A stretch of 64,000 bases of DNA from Arion vulgaris (Eukaryota; Mollusca; Gastropoda; Stylommatophora; Arionidae). The translations under genes and the position numbers were made by a program. Every line of letters begins with the position of its first letter. The first letter of the stretch is position 1. Positions 62,705 to 64,000 of this stretch are shown in pieces. The notes below the pieces were generated by a model. The model did no database searches. It saw nothing but the letters and a program-made list of their open reading frames with translations, and was not told where the DNA came from. The stretch lies in NCBI GenBank assembly GCA_020796225.1, contig CM036767.1:12195427-12259426 (forward strand). The letters run 5' to 3'.

Positions 62705-63150
62705 TGCAAGAAGAAGAGGGGTTATCTATTTCGACAAATTATCAAAGAAAGCATGGGATAACATAAAATTGATGTTGCAAACAAAGATTCAGATATGTCA
62801 GGCTTGATTTATGAGCACTTTACTATATGGCTCAGAAATATGGATAGCTTACTCAAGGCATGAGAGAAGGCTTCATCTTTCACCTTCGCTGTATCCACAA
62901 GATTATAAATATCATGCGGTAGGACAAGATAACCAACTTTGAAGTACTGCAACTTTCTAACTTGACACCCATCGTGGGAATAATTAGCAGTAGAAGACTC
63001 CCAACAGATGCTGTTGTACAAACTTTCGCAAGGAAGAGACTCAATGCAGACCACTGCTCAGATATAAGGATATCTATAAGGTCTCAATGAAGGACTTCTC
63101 TATCAGTCCTAATAAATGGGGAAAAACTAGCTAATGACCAAGGTATAAGG
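62705..63150 (+). mobile_element. LINE-6 fragment
   Basis: It matches 4270-4760 nearly throughout: ALLYGSEIWIAYSRHERRLH-like residues, HLRCIHKIINIMR-like residues, ITNFEVLQLSNLTPIVGIIS, then PLLRYKDIYKVSMKDFSISP. Dead by frameshifts. Confidence 0.72.
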
Positions 63151-63164
63151 AAAATATTATGCAA

Positions 63165-63710
63165 AGCTAAAGAATATGTTGGGCACTGACAAAAGAACAA
63201 GAAAGGAAAATTACCACCTGTGAAATGAGATACTTCAGGAAAGCGGTAAATAGAACAAGAAGTGACCATATAAGAAATGAATAAATTAGAACATTCGGAA
63301 CAACACCTATTAGATTCATTGAAAAACGGAGACTCAAATGGTTTTACCACTTAGTGAGAATGAACCCGAATACACCAGTTGCAAGAGCGTACAACCTGAA
63401 AATGGAATCATCAAGAGAAAGGGGCAGACCAAGAAAAAATGGAAGTTACAGACATCTTAAAACTTCACAATACCACAGCATATCAAGCAACCGAGCGTGC
63501 ACTATCTCAGAAACCGATCATCAGTTAAATCTACTACGCCCAACGACAAAAAAGCAGAGAAGGACAGAAGAAAGAATGTGTTGAAGAGAAACTTAGGTAT
63601 GAACTTGCAGGCAAGAGAAACAAACGCAAACCCAGAAGTCACCACAGCTGCACACTTGCAAAAAGATCATGTGTAAAGACAAAAATGGCCTCACAATATC
63701 AAAAACATGA
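63165..63710 (+). mobile_element. LINE-1 C-terminal fragment joined to a LINE-6-like 3' end
   Basis: 63165-63560 reads ALTKEQERKITTCEMRYFRK, FIEKRRLKWFYHLVRMNPNT, PVARAYNLKMESSRERGRPR. 63565-63710 (ACTTAGGTATGAACTTGCAG, TGTGTAAAGACAAAAATGGC) resembles the tail after 4790. Confidence 0.72.
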
Positions 63711-63829
63711 TAGATCAAGAATCAGTTTTTTATTTTGTTAATACCGATAATTTGTTAATGGAATCAGGACTTTCGTGAACAGCATTATTGCATGAAACAC
63801 AGATACAAAATTAATCAGAAGACCCGCCA

Positions 63830-64000
63830 TGGAAATCATCTTAGGAAATGAAAAAGGCTGACAAACTTGCAAGGGCTGGAGGGAGCCTCACCCAACACAA
63901 AGCTTTACAGAAGCAAAGACTCTCCTGAAACAGTCCAGAAAAATCATGTGGAGAAAAACAACCGGAGGATACAACCGCACAACAACGACTAAGCTTGAAC
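63830..64000 (+). mobile_element. LINE-J RNase H fragment, cut by the window edge
   Basis: Reads NEKADKLARAGGSLTQHKAL, then TLLKQSRKIMWRKTTGGYNR and TTTTKLE. The N-E-K-A-D-K-L motif holds the last RNase H Asp. It continues beyond 64000. Confidence 0.7.

Overview
The window reads as a piece of a large, repeat-rich animal nuclear genome, most likely an invertebrate and probably an arthropod. Introns are long. The + strand carries two consecutive exons of the conserved splicing factor SF1/BBP, at 57411-57590 and 61343-61418. Nearly everything else is debris of transposable elements, tRNA-derived SINEs and minisatellites. The phylum is inferred from the mix of Jockey-like, Merlin, mariner-like, hAT-like and Penelope-like elements and from the SF1 sequence; it is not proven. 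There is no sign of bacterial or phage DNA, operons or CRISPR.

Host genes. SF1 (+ strand, exons for the U2AF-binding motif and the following helical hairpin) is certain. A first coding exon on the - strand (25759-26244) encodes a type II membrane protein N-terminus and ends in a consensus splice donor. A small terminal exon (5780-5853, + strand) ends a lysine-rich/acidic tail. A very short possible exon lies at 33384-33462.

Layout. 0-13 kb: SINE-C and SINE-A fragments, a palindromic Penelope-like repeat, a dead Merlin transposase gene, and a mosaic of LINE fragments (reverse transcriptase, APE endonuclease, RNase H). 13.5-16.2 kb: a 28-bp minisatellite of about 98 units, free of stop codons in all six frames. 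16.8-27 kb: SINEs, small arrays, hAT-like MITEs and the membrane-protein exon. 27.6-28.9 kb: a 16-bp array invaded by a mariner-like element, a LINE and a SINE. 30-37 kb: LINE tails, an RNase H reading frame and an 81-bp array born at a SINE/MITE junction. 38-48 kb: 36-, 34-, 97-, 30-, 12- and 33-bp arrays, several derived from neighbouring transposons. 48-64 kb: nested SINEs and LINEs, then the SF1 exons with an intron full of SINEs.

Labels used here are local to this window. SINE-A and SINE-B are two related families without a tRNA head and with a GAAGAAG tail; SINE-B' has the SINE-B head but a GAGAGA tail. SINE-C, -D, -E and -F have tRNA-like heads. SINE-G has a TCAA tail. LINE-1 to LINE-6 and LINE-J (Jockey-like) are non-LTR retrotransposon families told apart by their C-terminal protein signatures and 3' tails. 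By my estimate tandem arrays make up about 9 kb, one seventh of the window. No new multigene system is visible. The most notable biology is the repeated conversion of transposon segments into minisatellites, a MITE family with exact 8-bp target duplications, and a modular SINE superfamily.
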